Positions 44,736 through 56,233 of a stretch of 64,000 nt of DNA are shown here, piece after piece. A program made the position numbers and the translations under genes. Positions within the stretch are counted from its first letter, which is position 1, and each line of letters begins with the position of its first letter. Source of the stretch: Streptococcus mitis (lineage in GTDB: Bacteria; Bacillota; Bacilli; Lactobacillales; Streptococcaceae); NCBI GenBank assembly GCA_001560895.1, contig CP014326.1, positions 880,001 through 944,000 on the forward strand, written 5' to 3'. Under the pieces are notes generated by a model. It was not told the origin of the DNA, did no database searches, and saw only the letters and a list, made by a program, of their open reading frames with translations.

Positions 44736-44789
44736 CCAAGCGGGAGTGAATCAACATCTCGCTTGGAACTCCGAGCGAGATGTTTTTTT
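44736..44789 (+). promoter_or_regulatory. Leucine attenuator: antiterminator and terminator
   Basis: The terminator is AACATCTCGCT (44753-44763) with AGCGAGATGTT (44774-44784) plus a T run. The competing antiterminator is CCAAGCGGGAG (44736-44746) with CTCGCTTGG (44758-44766), which uses the same central bases. This is a classic transcription attenuation layout. Confidence 0.87.
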
Positions 44790-44818
44790 AAAACCGAATT
44801 TAGAAACGGGGAAATCTT

Positions 44819-46381
44819 ATGAGAACAGTTGAATTTCTAGATACTAGCCTTCGAGATGGTGAGCAGACACCAGGTGTTAACTTTTCAATTAAAGAAAAAA
44901 TTGCCATAGCAAGACAGCTGGAGAAATGGGGTATTTCAGCCATTGAAGCTGGTTTTCCGGCGGCTAGTCCAGACTCATTTACGGCAGTGCAGGAGATTGC
45001 TAAGGTCTTGAAGAAAACAGCGGTGACTGGTTTGGCACGTTCGGTCAAGTCTGATATCGATGCTTGTTATGAGGCCCTAAAGGATGCCAAGTATCCACAG
45101 GTTCACGTTTTTATTGCTACTAGTCCGATTCACCGCAAGTATAAGCTTAATAAGAGTAAGGAAGAGATTTTGGAAGCTATCAAGGAGCATGTTTCTTATG
45201 CCCGTTCTAAGTTTGAAGTGGTTGAATTCTCTCCTGAGGATGCGACCCGAACAGAGTTGGATTTCCTCTTGCAAGTTGTTCAAACTGCGGTAGATGCGGG
45301 GGCGTCTTATATCAATATCCCTGACACGGTTGGATTCACCACTCCAGAAGAGTACGGTGCTATCTTCAAACACCTGATTGAGAATGTTAAGACAGATCGT
45401 CAGATTGTCTATTCACCTCACTGCCACGATGACCTTGGAATGGCAGTTGCCAATAGCCTTGCCGCTGTCAAAAATGGGGCAGGACGTGTCGAAGGAACTA
45501 TCAACGGTATTGGGGAGCGAGCAGGAAATGCTGCTTTGGAAGAAATTGCAGTGGCTCTCAATATTCGACAAAATTACTACCAAGCAGAGACCAGTATTGT
45601 TTTAAATGAAACCATCAATACTTCTGAAATGGTTTCTCGCTTCTCTGGTATTTCAGTTCCTAAAAACAAGGCCGTCGTTGGTGGCAATGCCTTTTCTCAC
45701 GAATCTGGTATTCACCAAGACGGAGTCCTTAAAAATCCTCTTACTTATGAGATTATCACACCTGAATTGGTTGGAGTTAAGAGTAATAGCCTTCCACTTG
45801 GAAAATTGTCAGGTCGTCATGCCTTTGTTGAGAAACTAAGAGAACTGGCCCTAGATTTTACAGAAGAGGACATCAAACCACTCTTTGCTAAGTTCAAGAC
45901 TCTGGCCGATAAGAAACAAGAAATCACAGATGCAGATATTCGTGCGCTGGTCGCTGGAACTATGGTTGAAAACCCAGAAGGCTTCCACTTTGATGATTTA
46001 CAACTTCAAACTCATGCAGACAATGACATTGAAGCGCTCGTTAGCCTAGCCAATATGGATGATGAGAAGGTCGAATTTAATGCGACAGGGCAAGGCTCTG
46101 TTGAGGCAATCTTCAACGCTATCGACAAGTTCTTTAATCAATCCGTCCGCTTGGTGTCCTATACTATTGACGCTGTGACAGATGGAATTGATGCCCAAGC
46201 TCGGGTCTTGGTAACTGTTGAAAACAGAGATACAGAAACCATCTTTAATGCAGCAGGTCTTGATTTCGATGTACTGAAGGCTTCGGCTATTGCCTACATC
46301 AATGCTAATACATTTGTTCAAAAAGAGAATGCTGGTGAGATAGGGCACAGTGTTTCCTATCGTGACATGCCTAGTGTGTAA
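44819..46381 (+). CDS. leuA: 2-isopropylmalate synthase
   Basis: A 520-residue enzyme with [14 protein letters not shown] (catalytic/metal region) and [17 protein letters not shown], followed by the C-terminal LeuA dimer regulatory domain that binds leucine. It condenses acetyl-CoA with 2-ketoisovalerate, the first step of leucine synthesis. It follows the leader peptide and attenuator. leuB begins 11 bp later. Confidence 0.97.
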   Translation: MRTVEFLDTSLRDGEQTPGVNFSIKEKIAIARQLEKWGISAIEAGFPAASPDSFTAVQEIAKVLKKTAVTGLARSVKSDIDACYEALKDAKYPQVHVFIATSPIHRKYKLNKSKEEILEAIKEHVSYARSKFEVVEFSPEDATRTELDFLLQVVQTAVDAGASYINIPDTVGFTTPEEYGAIFKHLIENVKTDRQIVYSPHCHDDLGMAVANSLAAVKNGAGRVEGTINGIGERAGNAALEEIAVALNIRQNYYQAETSIVLNETINTSEMVSRFSGISVPKNKAVVGGNAFSHESGIHQDGVLKNPLTYEIITPELVGVKSNSLPLGKLSGRHAFVEKLRELALDFTEEDIKPLFAKFKTLADKKQEITDADIRALVAGTMVENPEGFHFDDLQLQTHADNDIEALVSLANMDDEKVEFNATGQGSVEAIFNAIDKFFNQSVRLVSYTIDAVTDGIDAQARVLVTVENRDTETIFNAAGLDFDVLKASAIAYINANTFVQKENAGEIGHSVSYRDMPSV

Positions 46382-46392
46382 AGGAGAATGCT

Positions 46393-47430
46393 ATGACAAA
46401 GAAAATAGTAGCTCTAGCAGGGGACGGAATTGGCCCAGAAATCATGGAGGCTGGTTTAGAAGTTCTGGAGGCTCTAGCTGAAAAAACAGGTTTTGACTAT
46501 GAGATTGATAGACGACCTTTCGGAGGTGCAGGTATCGATGCTGCAGGGCATCCCTTACCTGATGAAACCCTCAAGGCATGTAGAGAAGCAGATGCCATTC
46601 TTCTAGCGGCTATCGGTAGTCCTCAGTATGATGGAGCAGCGGTTCGCCCTGAACAAGGTCTGCTAGCTCTCCGTAAGGAACTCAATCTCTATGCCAATAT
46701 TCGCCCTGTAAAAATCTTTGACAGTCTTAAACATTTGTCACCACTCAAAGCAGAACGAATTGCTGGTGTAGACTTTGTCGTGGTGCGTGAGTTGACAGGC
46801 GGGATTTACTTTGGGGACCATATCCTTGAAGAGCGAAAAGCGCGTGATATCAACGACTATAGCTATGAGGAAGTGGAGCGGATTATTCGCAAGGCCTTTG
46901 AAATCGCAAGAAATCGCAGAAAAATCCTTACCAGCATCGATAAGCAAAATGTTTTAGCGACCTCAAAACTCTGGCGAAAAGTAGCTGAGGAAGTCGCGCA
47001 GGATTTTCCAGATGTAACCTTGGAGCACCAGCTAGTCGACTCAGCTGCCATGCTCATGATTACCAATCCTGCCAAGTTTGATGTTATCGTGACAGAGAAT
47101 CTTTTCGGAGATATTCTATCTGATGAATCAAGCGTCTTATCTGGCACACTTGGAGTTATGCCATCAGCCAGTCATTCTGAAAAGGGTCCAAGCCTCTATG
47201 AACCCATTCATGGTTCAGCGCCTGATATTGCAGGACAAGGAATTGCTAATCCTATCTCCATGATTTTATCAGTGGCCATGATGTTGAGAGACAGTTTTGG
47301 ACGTTATGAGGATGCAGAGCGTATCGAACGTGCAGTAGAAGCCAGTTTGGCAGCAGGAATTTTAACGAGAGATATAGGAGGTCAGGCTTCGACCAAGGAA
47401 ATGACAGAAGCTATTATTGCAAGGTTATGA
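46393..47430 (+). CDS. leuB: 3-isopropylmalate dehydrogenase
   Basis: A 345-residue enzyme: ALAGDGIGPEIM, RELTGGIYFG, DKQNVLATSKLW and NLFGDILSDESSVL with GSAPDIAGQGIANP. It oxidises and decarboxylates 3-isopropylmalate. It is in the middle of the leu operon, overlapping the next small gene by 4 bp. Confidence 0.97.
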   Translation: MTKKIVALAGDGIGPEIMEAGLEVLEALAEKTGFDYEIDRRPFGGAGIDAAGHPLPDETLKACREADAILLAAIGSPQYDGAAVRPEQGLLALRKELNLYANIRPVKIFDSLKHLSPLKAERIAGVDFVVVRELTGGIYFGDHILEERKARDINDYSYEEVERIIRKAFEIARNRRKILTSIDKQNVLATSKLWRKVAEEVAQDFPDVTLEHQLVDSAAMLMITNPAKFDVIVTENLFGDILSDESSVLSGTLGVMPSASHSEKGPSLYEPIHGSAPDIAGQGIANPISMILSVAMMLRDSFGRYEDAERIERAVEASLAAGILTRDIGGQASTKEMTEAIIARL

Positions 47431-47696
47431 AGTTAGACGAAAAAATTACTCTTGCCCTCTTGATTTGGAATGTTATGGTTTTCTTGACTTATGGCATTGA
47501 CAAATCTAAGGCAAGGAGAAGAGCATGGCGCATCCCAGAGAAAATCTTACTCATTTTAGCCTTTACTTGTGGTGGCTTTGGTGCCTGGCTAGCAGGAATC
47601 ATTTTTCATCACAAGACTAGAAAATGGTACTTTAAAACAGTTTGGTTTCTCGGAATGGTGTCTACACTAGTAGCCTTATATTTTATTTGGAGGTAA
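47427..47696 (+). CDS. DUF1294 membrane protein inside the leu operon
   Basis: An 89-residue membrane protein with a hydrophobic N-terminus (LALLIWNVMVFLTYG), KSKARRRAWRIPEKILL, a central membrane segment with GGFGAW and HHKTRKWYFKTV, then a final membrane helix. These are the DUF1294 features. Function is unknown. It overlaps the leuB stop codon, with leuC four bases on; coupling to leucine synthesis is positional only. Confidence 0.85.
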   Translation: MKLDEKITLALLIWNVMVFLTYGIDKSKARRRAWRIPEKILLILAFTCGGFGAWLAGIIFHHKTRKWYFKTVWFLGMVSTLVALYFIWR

Positions 47697-47699
47697 TGG

Positions 47700-49082
47700 A
47701 TGGCAGGAAAATCGATTTTTGATAAATTATGGGACCGTCATGTCATCACAGGAGAAGAGGGGCAGCCCCAACTCATGTATGTGGACCAGCACTATATTCA
47801 TGAAGTGACCAGTCCTCAGGCTTTTCAAGGACTGCGAGACGCAGGTCGCAGATTGAGACGACCAGACTTGACATTTGGAACCTTTGACCACAATGTCCCG
47901 ACGATCAATATTTACGATATTCGAGATGTGATTTCTAAGGCTCAAATTGATAAACTGGCTGAAAATGTTGAGGAATTCGGGATCGAACATGCGGCCCATG
48001 GTTCTGAGAAACAAGGAATCGTTCATATGGTTGGTCCAGAGACAGGACGGACCCAACCAGGAAAATTCATCGTCTGTGGAGATAGCCATACGGCAACCCA
48101 CGGGGCTTTCGGAGCTATCGCCTTTGGAATTGGGACCAGTGAAGTTGAGCATGTCTTTGCGACACAGACCATCTGGCAGGTCAAACCCAAGAAAATGCTG
48201 GTGGAATTCACTGGTGTTCCTCAAAAAGGAGTTTATTCTAAGGATTATATTCTCGCCTTGATTGCCAAGTATGGAGTTGCCTGTGGTGTTGGCTATGTGG
48301 TGGAATATCGTGGGCAAGCGATTGATGCACTAAGTATGGAAGAGCGAATGACCATCTGCAATATGTCCATCGAGTTTGGATCTAAGATGGGAATCATGAA
48401 TCCAGATCAAACCACCTATGATTATCTCAAGGGACGCGAGTGTGTTCCAGAGGACTTCGAAGAGGCTGTGGCGGATTGGAAAACAATTGTCAGTGATGAT
48501 GATGCTGTTTACGATAAAGTTATCCGGATGGATGTCTCAGACCTAGCTCCCATGGTGACTTGGGGGACCAATCCTGCTATGGGGGTTGACTTTGACAGTA
48601 GTTTCCCAGAAATTAAGGATATGAATGATGAGCGCGCCTACAATTACATGGACTTGGAGCCTGGTCAAAAGCCAGCTGATATTGAACTAGGATATATCTT
48701 TATTGGTTCATGTACCAATGCTCGTCTCAGTGATTTGCAACTGGCGGCTCGATTTGTCAAAGGAAAGAAAATTGCTCCTAATTTAACGGCTATCGTGGTT
48801 CCGGGCTCTCGTCCTGTGAAACGTGCTGCTGAGAAGTTGGGCTTGGACAAGGTCTTCCTAGATGCTGGCTTTGAGTGGAGAGACCCAGGTTGCTCTATGT
48901 GCCTAGGGATGAATCCTGACAAGGTTCCAGATGGTGTTCACTGTGCCTCAACCAGCAATCGAAACTTTGAAGACAGACAAGGTTTTGGCGCTAAGACCCA
49001 TCTCTGCAGTCCAGCCATGGCAGCTGCAGCAGCTATTGCAGGGCGATTCGTAGATGTTCGGCAAATGCCAGAAGCCCAGTAA
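47700..49082 (+). CDS. leuC: 3-isopropylmalate dehydratase large subunit
   Basis: A 460-residue aconitase-family subunit: [33 protein letters not shown] (first Cys of the 4Fe-4S cluster) and [10 protein letters not shown] (the other two). With LeuD it isomerises 2- to 3-isopropylmalate. Start at ATG 47700 after TGGAGG. Confidence 0.97.
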   Translation: MAGKSIFDKLWDRHVITGEEGQPQLMYVDQHYIHEVTSPQAFQGLRDAGRRLRRPDLTFGTFDHNVPTINIYDIRDVISKAQIDKLAENVEEFGIEHAAHGSEKQGIVHMVGPETGRTQPGKFIVCGDSHTATHGAFGAIAFGIGTSEVEHVFATQTIWQVKPKKMLVEFTGVPQKGVYSKDYILALIAKYGVACGVGYVVEYRGQAIDALSMEERMTICNMSIEFGSKMGIMNPDQTTYDYLKGRECVPEDFEEAVADWKTIVSDDDAVYDKVIRMDVSDLAPMVTWGTNPAMGVDFDSSFPEIKDMNDERAYNYMDLEPGQKPADIELGYIFIGSCTNARLSDLQLAARFVKGKKIAPNLTAIVVPGSRPVKRAAEKLGLDKVFLDAGFEWRDPGCSMCLGMNPDKVPDGVHCASTSNRNFEDRQGFGAKTHLCSPAMAAAAAIAGRFVDVRQMPEAQ

Positions 49083-49091
49083 GGAGAGGAT

Positions 49092-49685
49092 ATGGAGAAA
49101 TTTACAGTTTATACGGGAACGACCGTTCCTCTTATGAATGATAATATTGACACCGACCAAATCCTACCCAAGCAGTTTCTAAAGTTAATTGATAAAAAAG
49201 GCTTTGGTAAGTACCTCATGTATGCTTGGCGTTATCTGGATGATCTCTATACTGAGGATCCTGACTTTGTCTTTAACCGGCCTGAATATCGTAAAGCCAG
49301 TATTCTTATCTCAGGGGATAACTTTGGAGCAGGTTCTTCGAGGGAACATGCAGCTTGGGCCTTAGCAGACTATGGTTTTAAGGTCGTGATTGCAGGGTCT
49401 TTTGGGGATATTCATTACAATAATGAACTCAATAATGGCATGTTGCCCATTGTTCAGCCCAGAGAGGTTAGAGAGAAACTAGCCCACTTGAAACCAACTG
49501 ATCAGGTAACTGTGGACTTGGAACAACAAAAAATCATCTCACCAGTTGGAGAATTCACTTTCGAAATCGATAGCGAGTGGAAACACAAGCTCTTAAATGG
49601 TTTGGATGATATCGGTATTACATTGCAGTATGAAGATTTGATTGCTGCTTATGAAAAACAACGACCAGCCTACTGGCAGGATTAG
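49092..49685 (+). CDS. leuD: 3-isopropylmalate dehydratase small subunit
   Basis: A 197-residue swivelling-domain subunit, complete: [38 protein letters not shown]. It partners LeuC. All four leu genes look intact, so leucine can be made from 2-ketoisovalerate. Confidence 0.97.
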   Translation: MEKFTVYTGTTVPLMNDNIDTDQILPKQFLKLIDKKGFGKYLMYAWRYLDDLYTEDPDFVFNRPEYRKASILISGDNFGAGSSREHAAWALADYGFKVVIAGSFGDIHYNNELNNGMLPIVQPREVREKLAHLKPTDQVTVDLEQQKIISPVGEFTFEIDSEWKHKLLNGLDDIGITLQYEDLIAAYEKQRPAYWQD

Positions 49686-49712
49686 AAGAAAAATAGAAAA
49701 GGAAATAGAACT

Positions 49713-50492
49713 ATGACAAAACACATTCAATGGAAGGGAACACTTTCACAAGAAGGCTATGATATTTTAAAAGGTGAGGGCGGATGTATCGTTTGTCCTA
49801 CAAAAGTTGGCTACATCATCATGACTAGTGACAAGGCAGGACTTGAACGCAAGTTTGAAGCTAAAGAACGTAACCGTAATAAACCAGGAGTGGTTCTCTG
49901 TGGTAGCATGGATGAGCTTCGCGCTTTAGCACAACTCAACCCAGAAATTGAAGCTTTCTACCAAAAACATTGGGACGAAGATATTCTTCTCGGTTGCATC
50001 CTTCCTTGGAAACCAGAAGCCTTTGAAAAACTCAAAGCATACGGTGATGGCCGTGAAGAACTGATGACTGATGTGCGTGGAACGAGCTGTTTCGTTATCA
50101 AGTTTGGGAAAGCTGGTGAACAATTAGCTGCCAAACTTTGGGAAGAAGGCAAGATGGTCTATGCCTCATCTGCAAACCCATCTGGAAAAGGTAACCGTGG
50201 TAAGGTAGAAGGTATCGGAGAACGGATCGAAGGGGCAGTTGACCTTGTTATCGAGGCAGACGACTATGTAGCTTCTATCCAACCAGACAAAACGATTGAA
50301 ACTCGCTACGAGCAAGGTGTGATGGTCTCTATGGTCGATAAAGACGGCAAACTCATCCCAGAACAAGGAGGAGCACGTTCAACTTCACCAGCACCAGTCG
50401 TTATCCGTAAAGGGCTTGACATTGATAAAATCATGATGCACCTGTCAGATACCTTTAACTCATGGGACTACCGTCAGGGTGAGTATTATTAG
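49713..50492 (+). CDS. YrdC/Sua5-family protein (YciO-like)
   Basis: A 259-residue protein with the YrdC fold: CIVCPTKVGYIIM near the N-terminus, KRNRNKPG-type basic loop (KERNRNKPGVVL), RGTSCFVIKFG, VYASSANPSGKGN. True Sua5/TsaC makes threonylcarbamoyl-AMP for tRNA t6A; this longer, diverged paralogue has no known role. The gene starts after AAAAGGAAA, 27 bp from leuD, and may be read through from the leu operon. Confidence 0.75.
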   Translation: MTKHIQWKGTLSQEGYDILKGEGGCIVCPTKVGYIIMTSDKAGLERKFEAKERNRNKPGVVLCGSMDELRALAQLNPEIEAFYQKHWDEDILLGCILPWKPEAFEKLKAYGDGREELMTDVRGTSCFVIKFGKAGEQLAAKLWEEGKMVYASSANPSGKGNRGKVEGIGERIEGAVDLVIEADDYVASIQPDKTIETRYEQGVMVSMVDKDGKLIPEQGGARSTSPAPVVIRKGLDIDKIMMHLSDTFNSWDYRQGEYY

Positions 50493-50589
50493 GATGTAGT
50501 AGAAGAAGTGGGGAGAAAATAATCTCTCCTCTTTCTTTTGTTGTTCATGCAACAAAATCCGAACAATATATTTCAATTTATAAAATGAT

Positions 50590-50618
50590 TTGACAAAAAC
50601 TGTACTTTAGTTTATAAT
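50590..50618 (+). promoter_or_regulatory. guaC promoter
   Basis: TTGACA (50590-50595), 17 bp, TATAAT (50613-50618). The leader of about 70 nt contains the small hairpin ATGC-GCAA-GCAT; I do not recognise a riboswitch there. Confidence 0.8.
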
Positions 50619-50696
50619 AAATCAAGGAAACGTCGGAAAAAGGCGTAGAGATGCGCAAGCATAGGTAGGTCATTATAAAAGAAACGAGACATCGAT

Positions 50697-51683
50697 ATGT
50701 TAAATGAATTTCCAATTTTTGATTACGAAGATATTCAATTGATTCCAAATAAATGTGTTATTAAAAGCCGTGCAGAAGCGGATACAAGTGTCACTCTAGG
50801 AAATCACACCTTTAAACTACCTGTGGTGCCAGCTAATATGCAGACGATTTTAGATGAAAATGTATCAGAGCAACTGGCTAAAGGGGGTTACTTCTACATT
50901 ATGCACCGTTTTGATGAAGCAGGACGCATTCCTTTTATCAAACGCATGCACGATCAAGGGCTCATTGCTTCTATTTCTGTCGGTGTTAAGGACTATGAGT
51001 ATGATTTTGTTAGCCAGCTCAAGGCTGATGCTCCAGAATACATCACGATTGACATTGCTCATGGTCATGCAGATAGCGTGATTTCTATGATTCAACACAT
51101 CAAGAAAGAATTGCCAGATACTTTTGTTATTGCTGGAAATGTTGGAACACCAGAAGCTGTGCGTGAATTGGAGAATGCTGGTGCGGATGCCACTAAGGTC
51201 GGAATCGGTCCTGGTAAGGTTTGTATCACCAAGGTTAAGACTGGTTTTGGTACAGGTGGTTGGCAGTTGGCTGCTCTACGCTGGTGTGCCAAGGCTGCAC
51301 GTAAACCTATTATCGCTGATGGAGGGATTCGTACTCACGGCGATATTGCCAAGTCTATCCGTTTCGGTGCTAGCATGGTTATGATTGGTTCCCTCTTTGC
51401 AGGACATATCGAAAGTCCAGGAAAAACGATTGAAGTTGATGGTGAACAGTTCAAAGAATACTACGGTTCAGCTTCACAATATCAAAAAGGAGCCTACAAA
51501 AACGTGGAGGGCAAACGCATCTTGCTTCCTGCTAAAGGTCATTTGCAAGACACTTTAACTGAGATGGAACAAGACCTTCAAAGTGCCATTTCGTATGCGG
51601 GTGGACGTCAGGTTGCTGACCTTAAACACGTTGATTATGTGATCGTGAAAAACTCTATCTGGAATGGGGATGCTTCCCACTAA
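50697..51683 (+). CDS. guaC: GMP reductase
   Basis: A 328-residue IMPDH-family enzyme lacking CBS domains. It has [18 protein letters not shown] with the catalytic Cys, [20 protein letters not shown] and [18 protein letters not shown]. It converts GMP to IMP with NADPH, balancing purine pools. No good Shine-Dalgarno is seen (ACGAGACATCGAT before the ATG). Confidence 0.96.
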   Translation: MLNEFPIFDYEDIQLIPNKCVIKSRAEADTSVTLGNHTFKLPVVPANMQTILDENVSEQLAKGGYFYIMHRFDEAGRIPFIKRMHDQGLIASISVGVKDYEYDFVSQLKADAPEYITIDIAHGHADSVISMIQHIKKELPDTFVIAGNVGTPEAVRELENAGADATKVGIGPGKVCITKVKTGFGTGGWQLAALRWCAKAARKPIIADGGIRTHGDIAKSIRFGASMVMIGSLFAGHIESPGKTIEVDGEQFKEYYGSASQYQKGAYKNVEGKRILLPAKGHLQDTLTEMEQDLQSAISYAGGRQVADLKHVDYVIVKNSIWNGDASH

Positions 51684-51709
51684 GACGGGCTATATGGCCA
51701 GAAAAAAAC

Positions 51710-51738
51710 TTGTTATTAGAGCAAATTTCTGTTATAAT
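51710..51738 (+). promoter_or_regulatory. tRNA-Arg(CCG) promoter
   Basis: TTGTTA (51710-51715), 17 bp, TATAAT (51733-51738), eleven bases before the tRNA. Confidence 0.75.
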
Positions 51739-51748
51739 AAAACAAGTT

Positions 51749-51822
51749 TCCACCCTTAGTGTAATGGATATCACGTAAGATTCCGGTTCTTGAGATGGGG
51801 GTTCGATTCCCTCAGGGTGGAT
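51749..51822 (+). tRNA. tRNA-Arg (anticodon CCG)
   Basis: Acceptor arms TCCACCC/GGGTGGA pair fully. Anticodon stem TAAGA/TCTTG surrounds TTCCGGT, giving CCG. T arm GGGGTTCGATTCCCTC. CCA is not encoded. Confidence 0.94.
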
Positions 51823-51833
51823 GTAAATATCCT

Positions 51834-51860
51834 AAAAAAGCCTTTAAATAGGGCTTTTTA
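51834..51860 (+). terminator. Terminator after tRNA-Arg
   Basis: AAAAAGCC pairs with GGGCTTTTT around TTTAAATA. Confidence 0.8.
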
Positions 51861-52004
51861 TTTATCCTGCCTCAAATTTGCCACTAAAACTGAAAATCTC
51901 ATTTCAATGAATACTCAAATCTCCTCCAGTCCCGTTTTAAAGTGACTCAGGGGGCTTTTTTTGATATAATAAAAAGGACTGTTATCAGTTAGAAAGAGGT
52001 TGGT

Positions 52005-52703
52005 ATGAAAGAATTACAAACTGTACTAAAGAACCATTTTGCAATCGAATTTGCAGACAAAAAGTTACTGGAAACTGCCTTTACTCATACGAGTTATGCC
52101 AATGAGCACCGCCTCTTAAAAATTTCACACAATGAACGCTTGGAATTTTTAGGAGACGCTGTTCTACAGTTATTGATTTCAGAATATCTGTATAAAAAAT
52201 ATCCTAAAAAGCCTGAAGGGGACTTGTCTAAACTCCGTGCCATGATTGTCCGTGAGGAGAGTTTGGCTGGTTTTGCGCGTGACTGCCAGTTTGATCAGTT
52301 TATCAAGCTGGGTAAGGGAGAAGAAAAGTCTGGTGGGCGCAATCGTGATACCATTCTTGGTGATGCCTTCGAAGCCTTTCTTGGTGCCCTCCTTTTGGAC
52401 AAGGATGTGGCCAAGGTCAAGGAATTTATCTACCAAGTCATGATTCCTAAGGTTGAAGCAGGCGAGTTTGAGATGATTACAGACTACAAAACCCATCTCC
52501 AAGAGTTACTTCAAGTCAATGGAGATGTGGCTATTCGTTATCAGGTGATTTCTGAAACGGGTCCTGCTCACGATAAGGTCTTTGATGTAGAAGTTCTTGT
52601 TGAAGGCAAGAGTATTGGTCAAGGTCAAGGTCGTTCTAAGAAATTAGCAGAGCAGGAAGCTGCCAAAAATGCCGTTGAGAAAGGGCTGGATTCATGTATT
52701 TAA
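52005..52703 (+). CDS. rnc: Ribonuclease III
   Basis: A 232-residue RNase III: signature [15 protein letters not shown], catalytic Asp/Glu also in [16 protein letters not shown], and a C-terminal double-stranded RNA binding domain (KTHLQELLQ to [18 protein letters not shown]). It processes rRNA and regulatory RNA. An extended -10 (TTGATATAAT) at 51960-51969 and GAAAGAGG serve it. It overlaps smc by 10 bp. Confidence 0.97.
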   Translation: MKELQTVLKNHFAIEFADKKLLETAFTHTSYANEHRLLKISHNERLEFLGDAVLQLLISEYLYKKYPKKPEGDLSKLRAMIVREESLAGFARDCQFDQFIKLGKGEEKSGGRNRDTILGDAFEAFLGALLLDKDVAKVKEFIYQVMIPKVEAGEFEMITDYKTHLQELLQVNGDVAIRYQVISETGPAHDKVFDVEVLVEGKSIGQGQGRSKKLAEQEAAKNAVEKGLDSCI

Positions 52704-55700
52704 AGGAAATCGAAATTCAGGGATTCAAGTCTTTTGCTGACAAGACCAAGGTCGTCTTTGACCAAGGTGTGACGGCAGTCGTTGGACCCAATGGATCTGG
52801 AAAGTCGAATATTACAGAAAGTCTACGTTGGGCCTTGGGGGAGTCTAGTGTCAAGAGTCTCCGTGGTGGTAAGATGCCAGATGTCATCTTTGCCGGAACA
52901 GAGAGTCGCAAACCGCTCAATTATGCTTCTGTAATTGTGACTCTGGATAATCATGACGGATTTATCAAGGACGCTGGTCAAGAAATCAGGGTAGAACGCC
53001 ATATCTACCGTAGTGGAGATAGCGAATACAAGATTGATGGCAAGAAAGTCCGTCTGCGTGATATTCATGACCTTTTCTTGGATACAGGTTTGGGACGAGA
53101 TTCCTTTTCTATCATTTCCCAAGGGAAGGTTGAGGAGATTTTCAACTCCAAGCCTGAAGAACGCCGTGCTATTTTCGAAGAAGCTGCAGGAGTTTTGAAA
53201 TACAAGACTCGTAGAAAAGAAACAGAGAGTAAACTACAGCAAACTCAGGATAATCTAGACCGCTTAGAGGATATTATCTACGAGTTAGATAATCAAATCA
53301 AGCCTCTTGAGAAACAAGCTGAGAATGCCCGTAAGTTTCTAGACTTGGATGGTCAACGTAAGGCCATTTATTTAGATGTTTTGGTTGCTCAAATCAAGGA
53401 TAATAAGGCTGAACTAGAGTCGACAGAAGAAGAGTTGGCTCAGGTTCAGGAATTCTTGACTAGTTATTACCAAAAGCGTGAAAAATTAGAAGAAGAAAAT
53501 CAAACTCTTAAAAAGCAACGCCAAGATTTACAGGCTGAAATGTCCAAAGATCAGGGCAGTTTGATGGATTTGACCAGTCTGATTAGTGATTTAGAGAGAA
53601 AATTAGCCCTATCGAAACTAGAGTCCGAGCAAGTAGCCCTGAATCAACAGGAAGCACAAGCTCGTTTGGCTGCTTTGGAGGATAAGAGAAATGCTCTAAG
53701 TCAGGAAAAGGCTGAAAAAGAAGCTAACTTGGCACAATTAGAGGAAAATCTAGTCCAAAATAATCAAAAACTCAATCGATTAGAGGCTGAATTACTGGCT
53801 TTTTCAGATGATCCTGATCAGATGATTGAACTTCTACGTGAACGCTTTGTAGCTCTTTTACAAGAAGAAGCGGATGTCTCAAACCAGTTGACCCGTATCG
53901 AGAATGAGTTGGAAAATATCCGTCAGCTTTCTCAAAAACAAGCAGATCAACTAGAAAAGCTGAAAGAACAACTGGCTACAGCTAAAGAGAAGGCTAGTCA
54001 GCAAAAAGAAGAGCTTGAAACTGCCAAGGAGCAGGTTCAGAAATTATTGGCTAACTATCAAGTCTGTGCCAAGGAACAAGAGGAGCAGAAAACTTCCTAT
54101 CAAACTCAACAAAGTCAACTCTTTGACCGTCTGGATAGTCTCAAAAACAAGCAGGCTAGAGCTCAAAGTTTGGAAAATATCCTGAGAAATCATAGTAACT
54201 TTTATGCAGGTGTCAAGAGTGTCCTCCAAGAAAAAGACCGTCTTGGTGGAATAATTGGGGCAGTCAGTGAGCACCTGACCTTTGATGTGTATTATCAAAC
54301 TGCTCTAGAGATTGCACTTGGAGCCAGCAGTCAGCATATCATCGTAGAAGATGAGAACGCGGCAACCAAGGCGATTGATTTCCTTAAACGAAACAGAGCT
54401 GGTCGTGCAACCTTCCTTCCTTTAACGACTATCAAGGCGCGTACGATTTCTAGTCAGAATCAAGATGCTATCGCTTCAAGTCCAGGTTTCCTTGGGATGG
54501 CAGATGAGCTGGTTACTTTTAATACTAGGCTGGAAGCCATTTTCAAGAACTTGCTAGCTACGACGGCTATCTTTGATAATGTAGAACATGCGCGTGCGGC
54601 AGCTCGTCAAGTTCGTTATCAGGTTCGTATGGTAACTCTTGATGGAACGGAGTTGCGCACAGGTGGTTCCTATGCAGGTGGAGCTAATCGCCAGAATAAT
54701 AGCATTTTCATCAAGCCAGAACTGGAGCAATTACAAAAAGAAATTGCTGAAGAAGAAGCAAGCTTGCGTAAAGATGAAGAGAGTTTGAAGAACTTGCAAG
54801 ATGAGATGGCTAGATTGACTGAATCATTAGAAGCTATTAAATCTCAGGGAGAGCAGGCTCGTATTCAGGAGCAGGGCTTGTCCCTCGCTTATCAGCAGAT
54901 TTGTCAGCAAGTTGAAGAGCTAGAAACTCTTTGGAAACTCCAAGAAGAGGAATTAAATCGTCTTTCTGACGGAGATTGGCAAGCGGATAAGGAAAAATGC
55001 CAAGAGCGCCTCACTACTATCTCCAGCGACAAGCAAAATCTGGAAGCTGAGATTGAAGAGATTAAGTCTAACAAAAACGCCATCCAAGAACGCTATCAAA
55101 ACTTGCAGGAAGATGTAGCGCAAGCTCGCTTGCTTAAGACAGAACTGCAAGGGCAAAAACGTTATGAAGTAGCTGATATTGAGCGTTTAGGCAAGGAATT
55201 GGACAACCTGAATCTTGAGCAAGAGGAAATTCAGCGCCTTCTTCAAGAAAAGGTTGACAATCTTGAGAAAGTTGATACGGATTTGCTCAGTCAGCAGGCT
55301 GAAGAAGCTAAAACTCAGAAAGCAAACCTTCAACAAGGTTTGATTCGCAAGCAGTTTGAATTGGATGATATAGAAGGTCAGCTGGATGATATTGCCAGTC
55401 ATTTGGATCAGGCCCGCCAGCAGAATGAGGAGTGGATTCGCAAGCAAACACGTGCTGAGGCTAAGAAAGAAAAGGTCAGTGAGCGCTTGCGTCATTTACA
55501 AAGTCAATTAACAGACCAGTACCAGATCAGCTATACTGAAGCTCTTGAAAAGGCGCATGAGTTGGAAAATCTCAATCTGGCAGAGCAAGAGGTTAAGGAT
55601 TTGGAGAAAGCTATTCGCTCACTGGGGCCTGTCAATTTAGACGCTATTGAACAGTATGAAGAAGTCCACAACCGTCTGGATTTCCTAAATAGTCAGCGAG

Positions 55701-56233
55701 ATGATATTTTGTCTGCGAAAAATCTGCTCCTTGAGACTATCACAGAGATGAATGATGAGGTTAAGGAACGCTTTAAATCAACCTTTGAGGCTATTCGTGA
55801 GTCCTTTAAAGTGACCTTCAAGCAGATGTTTGGCGGAGGTCAGGCTGACTTGATTTTGACTGAGGGAGACCTGCTGACAGCTGGGGTTGAGATTTCTGTC
55901 CAACCACCAGGTAAGAAAATTCAGTCTCTCAACCTCATGAGTGGTGGGGAAAAAGCCTTATCGGCTCTTGCTTTGCTTTTCTCTATCATTCGAGTTAAGA
56001 CTATCCCGTTTGTTATCTTGGATGAAGTGGAGGCTGCGCTGGACGAAGCCAATGTCAAACGCTTTGGGGATTACCTAAACCGCTTTGACAAGGACAGCCA
56101 GTTTATCGTCGTAACCCACCGTAAGGGAACCATGGCAGCGGCCGATTCTATCTATGGAGTGACCATGCAAGAATCAGGTGTCTCAAAAATTGTTTCAGTT
56201 AAGTTAAAAGATTTAGAAAGTATTGAAGGATGA
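52694..56233 (+). CDS. smc: Chromosome condensation protein SMC
   Basis: A complete 1179-residue SMC ATPase. Walker [11 protein letters not shown] near residue 32; long coiled coils; hinge at about 500-650 ([22 protein letters not shown]); second coiled coil; then the ABC signature [15 protein letters not shown] and Walker [20 protein letters not shown] with ScpAB organises the chromosome by loop extrusion. It is translationally coupled to rnc and to the HAD gene downstream. Confidence 0.98.
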   Translation: MYLKEIEIQGFKSFADKTKVVFDQGVTAVVGPNGSGKSNITESLRWALGESSVKSLRGGKMPDVIFAGTESRKPLNYASVIVTLDNHDGFIKDAGQEIRVERHIYRSGDSEYKIDGKKVRLRDIHDLFLDTGLGRDSFSIISQGKVEEIFNSKPEERRAIFEEAAGVLKYKTRRKETESKLQQTQDNLDRLEDIIYELDNQIKPLEKQAENARKFLDLDGQRKAIYLDVLVAQIKDNKAELESTEEELAQVQEFLTSYYQKREKLEEENQTLKKQRQDLQAEMSKDQGSLMDLTSLISDLERKLALSKLESEQVALNQQEAQARLAALEDKRNALSQEKAEKEANLAQLEENLVQNNQKLNRLEAELLAFSDDPDQMIELLRERFVALLQEEADVSNQLTRIENELENIRQLSQKQADQLEKLKEQLATAKEKASQQKEELETAKEQVQKLLANYQVCAKEQEEQKTSYQTQQSQLFDRLDSLKNKQARAQSLENILRNHSNFYAGVKSVLQEKDRLGGIIGAVSEHLTFDVYYQTALEIALGASSQHIIVEDENAATKAIDFLKRNRAGRATFLPLTTIKARTISSQNQDAIASSPGFLGMADELVTFNTRLEAIFKNLLATTAIFDNVEHARAAARQVRYQVRMVTLDGTELRTGGSYAGGANRQNNSIFIKPELEQLQKEIAEEEASLRKDEESLKNLQDEMARLTESLEAIKSQGEQARIQEQGLSLAYQQICQQVEELETLWKLQEEELNRLSDGDWQADKEKCQERLTTISSDKQNLEAEIEEIKSNKNAIQERYQNLQEDVAQARLLKTELQGQKRYEVADIERLGKELDNLNLEQEEIQRLLQEKVDNLEKVDTDLLSQQAEEAKTQKANLQQGLIRKQFELDDIEGQLDDIASHLDQARQQNEEWIRKQTRAEAKKEKVSERLRHLQSQLTDQYQISYTEALEKAHELENLNLAEQEVKDLEKAIRSLGPVNLDAIEQYEEVHNRLDFLNSQRDDILSAKNLLLETITEMNDEVKERFKSTFEAIRESFKVTFKQMFGGGQADLILTEGDLLTAGVEISVQPPGKKIQSLNLMSGGEKALSALALLFSIIRVKTIPFVILDEVEAALDEANVKRFGDYLNRFDKDSQFIVVTHRKGTMAAADSIYGVTMQESGVSKIVSVKLKDLESIEG

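Noticed and set aside
50625..50696. Riboswitch in the guaC leader
   Set aside because: Only a small ATGC/GCAT hairpin is visible and no terminator or known aptamer core follows.
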